The notes under the pieces are model-generated. The model did no database searches and was not told the DNA's origin. It saw only the letters and a program-made list of their open reading frames with translations. From assembly GCA_963702765.1 (NCBI GenBank), contig CAVPEB010000035.1, positions 1-64,000 on the forward strand: 64,000 bases of DNA. Direction: 5' to 3'. Positions 54,843 to 62,823 of the stretch are shown here, in pieces (position 1 is the first letter of the stretch; each line of letters begins with the position of its first letter). The position numbers and the translations under genes are program-made. Source of the stretch: DATMNR01 sp963702765 (GTDB taxonomy: Bacteria > Chloroflexota > Ktedonobacteria > Ktedonobacterales > Ktedonobacteraceae).

Positions 54843-56657
54843 ATGCTATATAGGGTTCCATTTTTGAATTTGAGCAAGGCCATAGATATGTTTGAGAAAA
54901 GGTCTGAATATATATCAGCAAAGCGGTGGCACAAATTATTCACTGTTCTTGTAATTGTAGGAATGTTATGTCTCATCCTATTGGGAGTAGCTGGCAACTC
55001 TCCAAAGGCATACGCGGACGGCATTCCAGGCGGTAATGTCTCTGATCCAGTTGTGCGCGCAGTTGACATCGCTAAACCTGCCGTTGTGCGCATCATCACA
55101 ATCTTAAACGGTCAGTTGATCGTTCATTTCGCTTCACCTGCACATAAAGATGTCACATTTCCTCAAAGTAGCAACGGCTATCAGATTGCTTTATCTGGTA
55201 GCGGCACGTTTATTACTGCGACTGGCGAAATATTGACTGCTGACCATGTTGTCAATCCTCCACAACAGGATCTGGATCAATTTTTGCAGCAGCAGGCAGC
55301 ACAAGATATTGCTAACTATATGAACCAGGTGCTTAAGGCCAATCCACCAGCCTCAGCAGACCAGGTAACAGCGCAACTGGCAAGCGGACAGCTAAGCTCC
55401 ACTTCCCAATACAGCACTCCTCAAAGCCGCGTATACTTGAGCACAGCTTATACCGGCCCATTAAACGTTACTAATATCCAGGATGTTCCTTCGAATCTTT
55501 TTTCACCGGTGGATCGCATCGAAAAACAAAGCTCGTTCAATGACAAAGATGTTGCTATCATCCACGTCAGCAATATGAATGATATGGCTATGGTTCAACT
55601 GGGTGACTCTTCCAGTGTGCAACAGCAGGATAACTTAACGATTATCGGTTTTCCAGGCAATGGTGATATTGCAGGCAATACAGCGACGGATCTGCTGACA
55701 TTGTCAGTAAATCCAGTCTTTGTCAGTTCGTTCAAAACGACAAATACGGGAGCGCCAGTCATCCAGGTTGCAGGGAATGTGGAACATGGAGATAGTGGAG
55801 GCCCTGCGCTCGACAACCATGGCACCATCGTTGGCATTGTTAGCTTCGGAGCTACTAGCGGGCAAGGCAATACCAGCTTTTTGCAAGCTAGCAGTAGCGC
55901 GATTGCACTTGTGCAGTCACTTGGATTGAATACAACTCCCGGGCCATTCCAGAAAGCCTGGAACCAGGCTTTTACTGATTATTCATCCAATACACCGGGT
56001 CATTGGCATAAGGCACAGAGTGAATTCGAGCAAATCGCTGCTAGATATCCACTATTCAAGGGAGTCCAACCTTACCTTGATTATGCAACAACCCAGGCTA
56101 AGATTGAGAAAGTGCCTCAAACGCAACCTTCACAAAATTCTCATTCTTCAACACAACCTGTATCGCTTAGTTCTTCTATACCATGGGTCGCGATTGTAAT
56201 TGGCGCTATACTGGTGGCGATATTGCTGCTCTTTGGAGCTATTGTGTTTCGCCGAAGGCGGGTCAAGAAAACTTCAGCGACAACGCCGCCTACAGTAGCT
56301 TCAAACAGTGCGCCCGTGCAGGTTGCACCACCAGTGATGCAGGGAAGCACTATCAGTCCTTCTCAATCTGTATATGGCCGTCAAGTGAATGATGCATTGA
56401 CAGCATTTGGAGCACCGCCATCCGCGAATTCTCAATCACCCAGGTCCGTACAACAGCCATTTCAGTCATTTGCACCGCCTTATCCGCAAAATCAGTCATC
56501 CAATGTACCAGCGAATAGTACAACATTGCCATCAACCAATTCTGGCACTCTGGTGCACTGGCCCTGTGGACATATGAATCGTCCTGTAGCCCGCTATTGT
56601 AGCGTTTGTGGCGAACCTGCTCCTCCATCACCACCTGCTCGAAAATTTGAGCAGTAA
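54843..56657 (+). CDS. Secreted trypsin-like protease with C-terminal membrane anchor and zinc ribbon
   Basis: 604 residues (589 if started at the ATG at 54888). A hydrophobic signal/anchor segment (LFTVLVIVGMLCLILLGV) precedes AYADG. The trypsin-like triad is visible: His in LTADHVV, Asp in NDKDVAIIHV and Ser in EHGDSGGPAL. After the protease comes a helical segment, a membrane helix (IPWVAIVIGAILVAILLLFGAIVF) near residue 450, a Ser/Pro/Gln-rich linker and a C-terminal zinc ribbon (CGHMNRPVARYCSVCG). The N- and C-terminal hydrophobic segments suggest the protease outside and the ribbon inside. Substrate unknown. Confidence 0.82.
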   Translation: MLYRVPFLNLSKAIDMFEKRSEYISAKRWHKLFTVLVIVGMLCLILLGVAGNSPKAYADGIPGGNVSDPVVRAVDIAKPAVVRIITILNGQLIVHFASPAHKDVTFPQSSNGYQIALSGSGTFITATGEILTADHVVNPPQQDLDQFLQQQAAQDIANYMNQVLKANPPASADQVTAQLASGQLSSTSQYSTPQSRVYLSTAYTGPLNVTNIQDVPSNLFSPVDRIEKQSSFNDKDVAIIHVSNMNDMAMVQLGDSSSVQQQDNLTIIGFPGNGDIAGNTATDLLTLSVNPVFVSSFKTTNTGAPVIQVAGNVEHGDSGGPALDNHGTIVGIVSFGATSGQGNTSFLQASSSAIALVQSLGLNTTPGPFQKAWNQAFTDYSSNTPGHWHKAQSEFEQIAARYPLFKGVQPYLDYATTQAKIEKVPQTQPSQNSHSSTQPVSLSSSIPWVAIVIGAILVAILLLFGAIVFRRRRVKKTSATTPPTVASNSAPVQVAPPVMQGSTISPSQSVYGRQVNDALTAFGAPPSANSQSPRSVQQPFQSFAPPYPQNQSSNVPANSTTLPSTNSGTLVHWPCGHMNRPVARYCSVCGEPAPPSPPARKFEQ

Positions 56658-57072
56658 ACTCTTCATGAAAGTTGGTCATATGTTACAAAAAGTCTCCCAA
56701 GGCAGCATTTTCCCTCGCGCAGACGGCAAGATCATTGACGAGCATTTCGGAGCTTTGCATACGCAGCAAGATAACTTTAGCCTGGCTCATATGACTGCAC
56801 CACCTGGTTGGCGTGAACCAGCACAAATCGCGGAATTTGACGAAGTGGTGATTGTGTTACAGGGTGTGCTTGTTGTAGAAGCTGATAACCAACGCATTGA
56901 GGTAAGGCCTGACGAAACCTACTTGATTGATCGAGGTACAAAAGTGACCTATAGTAATGCTTCTCAAAATTCACCGTGCATTTACAGAGAACGGCCCAGA
57001 AAGCCCTGTTTTTTCTAAGCCGGGGATGAATGGGCGTTCCTTGTTTGGGGCAGGGGTGGAGGCAGGACGGCC

Positions 57073-57462
57073 TTAGTGTTCGCTTTGTTGTTGAATATAT
57101 CGTTCAACGGTTTCGCTGCTGACGTTGCCTGCTGTCGAGAGGAAATAGGAAGGCGACCACAGCACAGGCAATCTTCGCAAATGGGCAAATTCCTGGCGCA
57201 AGAGGCGTGAGGAACGTCCTTTAATGAGCCTGGGAAGATCTGAGGGAAGGGTAGATGGATTGGTTCGCACACCCAGATCAACATGATCGGGTTAAATCGC
57301 CAACTCGATAAGCTGCCACTCGTGTTTGTATATAATCTCATGAATAATCTGCTCAAGCCGCTTTTTCACATGTCCTTCAAGAGGAGCACGCCGATACTGT
57401 GGACAAAAAATCAGATGATAAACAAGTAAGTGGACCCTATGCCGGTCGTGCTGATCTTCCAT
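57073..57462 (-). pseudogene. tnpA: Y1 transposase TnpA, inactive
   Basis: 130 codons with family landmarks HRVHLLVYHLIFCPQYRRAPLEGHVKK, a KGRSSRLLRQEF segment, LWSPSYFLSTAGNVSSETVERYIQQQ with the catalytic tyrosine. An in-frame TAA at 57292-57294 (codon 57) interrupts it where CAA is expected. The HUH motif reads HVD instead of HVH, so the metal site is also lost. The element can no longer move by itself. Confidence 0.85.
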
Positions 57463-57785
57463 CCGATGTCATTTTTCTCTTGTTCATCTGATGGTCTCGC
57501 TTTCTCCATCTGCCTTTGAGGGCGGCAACCGCTTTGATCGTATGGCTTTGCCCGGTCCCTTCGACATCCTGGGTTTCGCGTCTTCGCTACATGAGCGGCC
57601 CAATCATGCAATAAAGCCAGGAGGAGAAGGCGCGTCACTGTCACGCTGTGCAGTTACCGGAAAAGTCTGCACGGGAAGAATAGTTTTGTAGAAGCAGGAG
57701 AGAAGAGCAGGAACAAGGGGCGGGCAAGAGTTCTCGTCCCTTGTTCGCAAGACATATCACATGCAATGAAAAGGCAGAGCACACC

Positions 57786-59351
57786 ATGAAGCGAGCGAAG
57801 ACACCAACCTTTCTTCTCGAATTGCCCTTGCAGGTCGATTGGAGCCAGGAACGCCATGTACGTGCGCACTTGGAAGCGGCAAGGTCACTGTATAACGCTC
57901 TGCTTGGTGAAGCCATGAAGCGGCTCAGGTGCATGCGCAACGACCCGGCATGGAGCAAGGCGCAGGCTATCCATCGCTCACACAAGCAGGAGCGCGCACA
58001 AGCTTTTTCTGCTCTGCGCAAGAAATACCGCTTCTTAGAATACGAGCTGCATGAGTATGCCAAACGTGCTCGCGTCTCGTGGATCGCTGACCACATCGAT
58101 AGCACGATGGCCCAAACGCTTGCTACCCGTGCCTATCAAGCAGCCAATCGCGTCTGTGTCGGCAAAGCCAAACGGGTGCGCTTTCGCAGCAAAGGCAGAG
58201 GCATTGATAGTGTGGAAGGGAAACGCAATGATGTCGGCATGCGCTTTGTCCTGGACCCGGGCGTGGGAGATGGTGGTTTTCTGATCTGGAATGAAGAGGT
58301 GATGCCGACCATCATCAACTGGCTTGATCCAGTGGTGCAACACGGCATGGGTCACAAGATCAAGTATGTGCGCCTGGTCCGTCGCAAAGCTTCTTCCCCA
58401 CAGGCCCAAGGGACCGATAAAGACGGCAACCGCTATTATGTGCAACTAGTTTTAGAGGGCCATGCTTTCCTCAAGCCAAAACATGAGGAAGCGGGAAAAG
58501 ATACGATCGGGCTGGATATTGGACCGTCAACGTTGGCGATTGTGCCACGAACGGGCGCTGCCGATCTGGTCACGTTTTGCGAGGAGTTGACGCCCGATAC
58601 CAGGAAAAAACGGCGATTGCAACGCAAAATGGATCGCCAGAGACGCGCCAATAATCCCGACAATGATGATGAAAAGGGACGTGTGAAAACAGGTCGCCTG
58701 CACTGGAAAGAGAGCAAGCGATACAAGGCGAGCAGACGACAGCATGCGAACACCGAGCGCCACCTGTCCGCACACCGTAAGAGCCTGCATGGGCGTCTTG
58801 CGCATCGCATTGCGCAGATGGGCACCACGATCACTATAGAAACAACCTCCTTCAAAGCATGGCAGAAGCAGTATGGTCGAAGCATAGGACTGCGCGCACC
58901 GGGGCTGTTTGTAGCGCATTTGGCTCGCATAGTTGCAAAAACTGGCGGCATCCTGTACGAAGTCTCTGCCTACCAGACCAAACTGTCTCAATATTGCCAT
59001 CAGTGCAGGCAGTATCACAAGAAGCCACGATCACAGCGCTGGCACACATGTCCTTGTGGATTTGGACCAGTGCAGCGTGATCTGTATTCGGCTTTCTTGC
59101 TGGCCTACCTGGAACCGGAGCAAACGCTTCCCTCTGTCAACCAGCCTGTCTGGGAAGGTGCGGAGCCGCGCCTGAGAGCCGTGATGGAGGGTCTGCAACA
59201 ACGTGCGAATGAGGGGCAGAAATTGCCCCGAAGCATGGGCTTGTCGGCTTCTCGAAAAGCTGCCCGTGCCGGAGCGCGTCGGCTCGAAAGTCCTGCCTAT
59301 CCCCACCAAGACTCGGTTGTTACTTCGGGGGCGACCGGAAGCGGTGGGTGA
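57786..59351 (+). CDS. tnpB: RNA-guided nuclease TnpB
   Basis: 521 residues, complete. RuvC-I DTIGLDIGPSTLAIV (Asp ~244), RuvC-II TIETTSFKAW (Glu ~352), a zinc finger CHQC...CPCG (from ~403) and RuvC-III QRDLYSAFL (Asp ~432). All active-site acids are present. The start at 57786 is favoured because the conserved N-terminal domain begins there (TFLLELPLQVDW); an upstream ATG at 57741 exists. TnpB uses an omegaRNA copied from the element's right end to cut the empty donor site. Confidence 0.9.
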   Translation: MKRAKTPTFLLELPLQVDWSQERHVRAHLEAARSLYNALLGEAMKRLRCMRNDPAWSKAQAIHRSHKQERAQAFSALRKKYRFLEYELHEYAKRARVSWIADHIDSTMAQTLATRAYQAANRVCVGKAKRVRFRSKGRGIDSVEGKRNDVGMRFVLDPGVGDGGFLIWNEEVMPTIINWLDPVVQHGMGHKIKYVRLVRRKASSPQAQGTDKDGNRYYVQLVLEGHAFLKPKHEEAGKDTIGLDIGPSTLAIVPRTGAADLVTFCEELTPDTRKKRRLQRKMDRQRRANNPDNDDEKGRVKTGRLHWKESKRYKASRRQHANTERHLSAHRKSLHGRLAHRIAQMGTTITIETTSFKAWQKQYGRSIGLRAPGLFVAHLARIVAKTGGILYEVSAYQTKLSQYCHQCRQYHKKPRSQRWHTCPCGFGPVQRDLYSAFLLAYLEPEQTLPSVNQPVWEGAEPRLRAVMEGLQQRANEGQKLPRSMGLSASRKAARAGARRLESPAYPHQDSVVTSGATGSGG

Positions 59352-59392
59352 GCAACAGGAACCCCCGCGCATTTATGGCGGGGAGGTCTCAG
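59230..59392 (+). ncRNA. Candidate TnpB omegaRNA scaffold at IS right end
   Basis: The last ~160 bases of the element, overlapping the tnpB 3' end, are the standard omegaRNA location. The right-end hairpin (59363-59383) lies just before the boundary. The guide would be the flanking cupin DNA starting TGGTCGTTATG. The 5' end is a guess. Confidence 0.6.
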
Positions 59393-59513
59393 TGGTCGTT
59401 ATGTATGCCAGCATTTCGTCTTGAACGAACACAAATCGAAAACAATTAAAGCAAAAAGGCATGAACACAAGATAATCTTTCGTGCTCATGTCTTTGAAGT
59501 TTAATACGTATGC

Positions 59514-60287
59514 TTATGCACCCATAATGTTATAACCAGCATCGACGAAGAGAATTTCTCCGGTAATTGCACGGGCAAGAGAACTACTGAGGAATAGTGC
59601 TGCATCTCCAACTTCACTCTGATCAATATTACGCCGCAGTGGTGCAGCTATGCCCATATGTTCACGGAAGCTCGTAAAACCTGAGACACCACGAGCAGCT
59701 AACGTGTTAAGAGGTCCAGCAGAAATGGCATTGACACGAATATTATATTCACCGAGTTCAAAGGCAAGATAGCGCATGCTGCATTCCAACGCAGCCTTGG
59801 CAACTGCCATAACATTATATTTTGGCATGACCCGCTCGCTGGCCATATACGTCAAGGTGAGAATGGAGCCACCGCCGTTGGCTTGCATAATCGGCTTTGC
59901 CCGTCGGGCCATAGCAACCAATGAATAGGAGCTTATATCCAGTGCTGTATGGAACCCTTCGCGTGTCGTTTCATAGAATGGATTCTCCAGTTCTTGTGGG
60001 GGAGCAAAAGCGACTGAATGAATCAGAATGTCGATCTTACCACCAAATGTCTCATTAGCCCAGGCGAAAGCTGCGTCGAGCTGCTCATCATTCTGCACAT
60101 CGCATGAAAAGACCGGGGTATTGGGAATTTTGGCTGCAAGTTCACGCACATACTTCTCCATACGATCCTGGTAGGTGAAGGCTAGTTGTGCTCCTTCTCC
60201 TGCGAGTGCTTGAGCAATCGCCCAGCCAATGGAACGATGGTTGGCAATACCAAAAATAAGTGCGTTTTTTCCTTCTAATAACGGCAT
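59514..60287 (-). CDS. fabI: Enoyl-ACP reductase FabI
   Basis: 257 residues from the ATG 60287, chosen because GAGAGGAG precedes it; a longer frame opens at 60317. It reduces trans-2-enoyl-ACP with NADH in fatty-acid synthesis. GIANHRSIGWAIAQAL is the FabI nucleotide loop; SVAFAP and YMASERVMPKYNVMAVAKAAL hold the catalytic Tyr (second) and Lys of the YxxxxxxK motif. The gene stands next to the rhodanese gene (42-base gap). Confidence 0.94.
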   Translation of the reverse strand: MPLLEGKNALIFGIANHRSIGWAIAQALAGEGAQLAFTYQDRMEKYVRELAAKIPNTPVFSCDVQNDEQLDAAFAWANETFGGKIDILIHSVAFAPPQELENPFYETTREGFHTALDISSYSLVAMARRAKPIMQANGGGSILTLTYMASERVMPKYNVMAVAKAALECSMRYLAFELGEYNIRVNAISAGPLNTLAARGVSGFTSFREHMGIAAPLRRNIDQSEVGDAALFLSSSLARAITGEILFVDAGYNIMGA

Positions 60288-60328
60288 TGGTTGACTCCTC
60301 TCAAGTTTTCTTTCCATTGTACGAAATA

Positions 60329-60685
60329 CTAACGTTCAATAGGATATTGTCGCATAAACCATCCATTCATACCATTAGCCAGATTATAGACATTTTTCAA
60401 ACCCGCCACTAATGCAATTTCGGATGCAGAAGCACTTCTTTGTCCCACAGCACAAACAAAGATAACATCTTCATCCTCAGGCAGATGTAAATCTTTGAGC
60501 GCCTTCCCAAAAGAGTAAATTCCATCGAGAGGTACCAGCGTCGCTTCGGGAATATGACCACGCTGCCACTCGTCAGGTTGGCGCACATCAATCACACGTG
60601 CTCCCGCCTCAATCATGTTTTTGGCTTCATCAGTACCAATGGTTGTATATGGGTACTTCTCATCTTGATCATTACTGTTTGGCAT
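60329..60685 (-). CDS. Rhodanese-domain protein
   Basis: 118 residues, single rhodanese domain with VIDVRQPDEWQRGHIPEA and the active-site cysteine in VFVCAVGQRS. It would transfer sulfane sulfur in the cytosol. The ATG at 60685 overlaps the upstream small gene by 14 bases. An ATG at 60709 is possible. Confidence 0.9.
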   Translation of the reverse strand: MPNSNDQDEKYPYTTIGTDEAKNMIEAGARVIDVRQPDEWQRGHIPEATLVPLDGIYSFGKALKDLHLPEDEDVIFVCAVGQRSASASEIALVAGLKNVYNLANGMNGWFMRQYPIER

Positions 60686-60935
60686 TTTCTTCCTTGTATT
60701 CGCTATCATATTGTTCTAACCAGAGACGGCCATATGTTGTTGGTATGAGTACATATTCGTCTCCAACGAAGTTCATTGTGAGCAAGCCCTGATCTTCCAT
60801 CTCGCGAAAGTCATCTGTAACCAGAAAATAGTTATCTACTAAATGCGATACATCACTTTCTGGCAGTTGCTTCCATATCAGGAGTTCACGCATGACAGCT
60901 GCATACTTGGGGTTACTATCGTCAATAGCTCGCAC
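60672..60935 (-). CDS. Small unknown protein upstream of rhodanese
   Basis: 87 residues, no family recognised. An acidic helix-rich protein (MRAIDDSNPKYAAVMRELL, DDFREMEDQGLLTMNF) with a PTTYGRLWLEQY C-terminal part. It overlaps the rhodanese gene, so the two are probably co-translated. AGGAGAGCG precedes the start. Confidence 0.6.
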   Translation of the reverse strand: MRAIDDSNPKYAAVMRELLIWKQLPESDVSHLVDNYFLVTDDFREMEDQGLLTMNFVGDEYVLIPTTYGRLWLEQYDSEYKEENAKQ

Positions 60936-61056
60936 AGACGCTCTCCTTGATTTGCACTTTCACGAGTGATACATTGCTTGTAACGTCACTCTGGATGTAT
61001 TCAACGTATTTAGCTTGCCCTAAGTGTAACAAATCCAGGCTAGTTGAGCAAGTCAA

Positions 61057-61350
61057 CGACCCCACGTGTTTGACGCGTGGGCTTGCCGAATGCAAGCCCG
61101 TCGTTGTCCAGCCCCGGTCCCTGATCGAGACGGCCTCGAGACGAGGGGACTCCGTTGGAATGGTCATGGCACCTCCGGATGCTTCCTCAGTCTGGAGCGA
61201 TGCCGCTCTCGCGTTAAAAGCCCGTTCGGGGTATCGGGCGGTGCGCAGAGCTTGACAAGCCGCTCCAACATGGGCGAGGGGAGCGTCCCGGGCACGCCGG
61301 CCTGGGACCGTCATACAGCCCCGTAAGGGGACCCGCGTCACGCGGGGAAC
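61057..61350 (+). ncRNA. OmegaRNA-like leader of second IscB
   Basis: Strong hairpins: GGGCTTG/CAAGCCC around 61078-61098, CCCCGTAAGGGG at 61319-61330 and CCCGCG-TCA-CGCGGG at 61332-61346, ending one base-pair stack before the ribosome site. The position upstream of iscB is the known omegaRNA location. The guide would be the AT-rich flank 5' of the first hairpin. It is unrelated in sequence to the 19.9-kb unit except for general organisation. Confidence 0.6.
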
Positions 61351-61363
61351 AGGAGGCAATGTC

Positions 61364-62635
61364 ATGGTGTTTGTACTGGACAGGCACAAGAAGCCACTCA
61401 TGCCCTGCTCACCCAAAAGAGCGCGGCTGCTGCTCGCGCGCAAGCGGGCGGTGGTACACCGCATCAGCCCGTTTGTGATCCGGCTCAAGGATCGGCGCGT
61501 GGAAGAGAGTAGGCTACAAGCGGTGGCACTCAAGATCGACCCGGGCAGCAAGACCACGGGCATGGCCATTGTGAGGCAAGAGGCAACGCAAGATGGCCCG
61601 CACGATCACGCGCTGCACCTCGCAGAGGTACGCCACCGCGGAACCGCCGTGCATCAGGCCATGCTCGAACGCGCGGGTCACCGCCGCCGCCGCCGCAGCA
61701 CCAACCTGCGCTATCGCGAACCGCGCTTCGACCATCGCACGCGTCCCCGCGGGTGGCTCCTGCCCTCGCTGGACTCGCGGGTCGGCAATGTGCTCAATTG
61801 GACGCGGCGCTACGGCCGGTGGGTGCCCGTCAGGCGCATCGAGGTGGAACGCGTCACATTCGATTCGCAGCTGCTGCAGAATGCAGAAATCAGCGGCCTC
61901 GAGTACCAGCGGGGTGAACTGACTGGCTGGGAGACGAGGGCCTATCTGCTGGAGAAGTTCGGGCACCGCTGCGCGTATTGTGGCAAGGGGGAGGTGCCCT
62001 TCGAGCTCGATCACCAGCTGCCCCGCAGCCGGGGCGGCTCCAATCGGGTGTCCAACCTCGTACTGGCATGCCACGACTGTAACAGTGCCAAGGGCAACCG
62101 GACGGCGGCCGAGTTCGGCTACCCACAGGTGCAGGCGCAGGCGCAGGCCCCGCTCAGGGACGCCTCCGCGGTCAACGCGACGCGTTTAGCGCTGCTGCGC
62201 GAGCTCGAGAAGCTGGGGCTGCCCATCGGCACCTGGAGCGGAGGGCGCACGCGCTGGAACCGGGCGCGCTTCGGTCTCCCCAAAACGCACGCCCTGGACG
62301 CGCTCTGCGTCGGAGATCTTGCAGGGATCGATGCGGGCAGTCTCAAGACGACGGTCATCACGGCGATGGGGAGAGGACGCTATGGTCGCACCAACAGTGA
62401 CAAGTGTGGCTTCCCGCGTGGCTATCTCATGCGCCAGAAGCAGGTCCGGGGTCTCAAGACAGGCGACCGGGTGGAAGCGGTCGTCCCCGCCGGGTTCGCC
62501 GCACGTGGAACGCATACTGGACGCATCGCGGTCCGCGCCAACGGGCAGTTTCGCATGGGCAAGGTGCAGGGCATTCCAGCGCGTTTTTGTCGTATGCTTC
62601 AGCGGGCCGATGGGTATGATTACGCAAGGGCATGA
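61364..62635 (+). CDS. iscB: RNA-guided nuclease IscB, second copy
   Basis: 423 residues, complete. PLMP domain (MVFVLDRHKKPLMPCSPKRAR, with the true PLMP), RuvC-I KIDPGSKTTGMAIV, arginine-rich bridge helix (RRRRRSTNLRYREPRF), RuvC-II RIEVERVTFD, HNH with CAYC/CHDC and FELDHQLPRSRGG, RuvC-III THALDALCVG. All active-site residues are visible. AGGAGG at 61351-61356 gives an ideal start. GC-rich composition and divergence from the IscB at 21065 indicate an independent acquisition. Confidence 0.93.
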   Translation: MVFVLDRHKKPLMPCSPKRARLLLARKRAVVHRISPFVIRLKDRRVEESRLQAVALKIDPGSKTTGMAIVRQEATQDGPHDHALHLAEVRHRGTAVHQAMLERAGHRRRRRSTNLRYREPRFDHRTRPRGWLLPSLDSRVGNVLNWTRRYGRWVPVRRIEVERVTFDSQLLQNAEISGLEYQRGELTGWETRAYLLEKFGHRCAYCGKGEVPFELDHQLPRSRGGSNRVSNLVLACHDCNSAKGNRTAAEFGYPQVQAQAQAPLRDASAVNATRLALLRELEKLGLPIGTWSGGRTRWNRARFGLPKTHALDALCVGDLAGIDAGSLKTTVITAMGRGRYGRTNSDKCGFPRGYLMRQKQVRGLKTGDRVEAVVPAGFAARGTHTGRIAVRANGQFRMGKVQGIPARFCRMLQRADGYDYARA

Positions 62636-62638
62636 CAA

Positions 62639-62823
62639 GCAACGAGGCGCTTGCTCCCTTGCCTACAGCAAGGAACGCTGCTTCCTCTCCTTGCATGCAT
62701 GCAGGGGCTTGGAGCAGGAGGAAGTTGGTGACACAGCCATTGCATGAGTGCACGCTTAACCCGACGGCAAGCCATAACTATGTTATAAAAGTGGAAGATA
62801 CCTTTCAGGAGGGAGACAGGCTT
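62639..62823. other. Right flank of the IscB element, hutI leader
   Basis: These bases hold the presumed right end of the GC-rich IscB element and the leader of hutI, with AGGAGG-type ribosome site (CAGGAGGGAGAC) ahead of the ATG at 62824. No separate gene is seen. Confidence 0.5.

Larger units (their letters stand above)
56986..59392 (+). mobile_element. IS200/IS605-type element (tnpA relic, tnpB)
   Basis: 2407 bases. The ends follow from rejoining the interrupted cupin reading frame: the left flank ends ...ATTTAC at 56985 and the right flank starts TGGTCG at 59393. There is no target-site duplication, as expected for HUH transposons of this group, which insert 3' of short sites such as TTAC. 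Divergent tnpA (minus, decayed) and tnpB (plus, intact). A hairpin with arms CCCCGC (59363-59368) and GCGGGG (59378-59383) lies just inside the right end. Confidence 0.85.
56665..59449 (+). pseudogene. Cupin gene split by an IS605-type insertion
   Basis: The left part (56665-56985) encodes a small cupin-like protein (EFDEVVIVLQGVLVVEA, IDRGTKVTYSNASQ) ending in SPCIY. The right part (59393-59449) continues in frame as WSLCMPAF then LERTQIENN and a stop. Joining the parts without the element yields an intact ~125-residue protein with a smooth junction, so the gene was interrupted by insertion after the bases TTTAC. The start at 56665 is an ATG after a longer open stretch. The left part still has a stop of its own inside the element at 57018. 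Confidence 0.85.
61057..62760 (+). mobile_element. GC-rich IscB element
   Basis: From ~61057 (the ACGTGTTTGACGCGTGG hairpin) to ~62760 the sequence becomes strikingly GC-rich relative to the flanks and holds an omegaRNA-like leader plus a complete iscB but no tnpA. It sits in the gap between the small unknown gene and hutI, so no gene is broken. Outer ends are estimates from composition. Confidence 0.65.

Noticed and set aside
57411..57644. Minus-strand frame between tnpA and tnpB
   Set aside because: No recognisable family, lies inside the element's non-coding middle and overlaps the true tnpA start.
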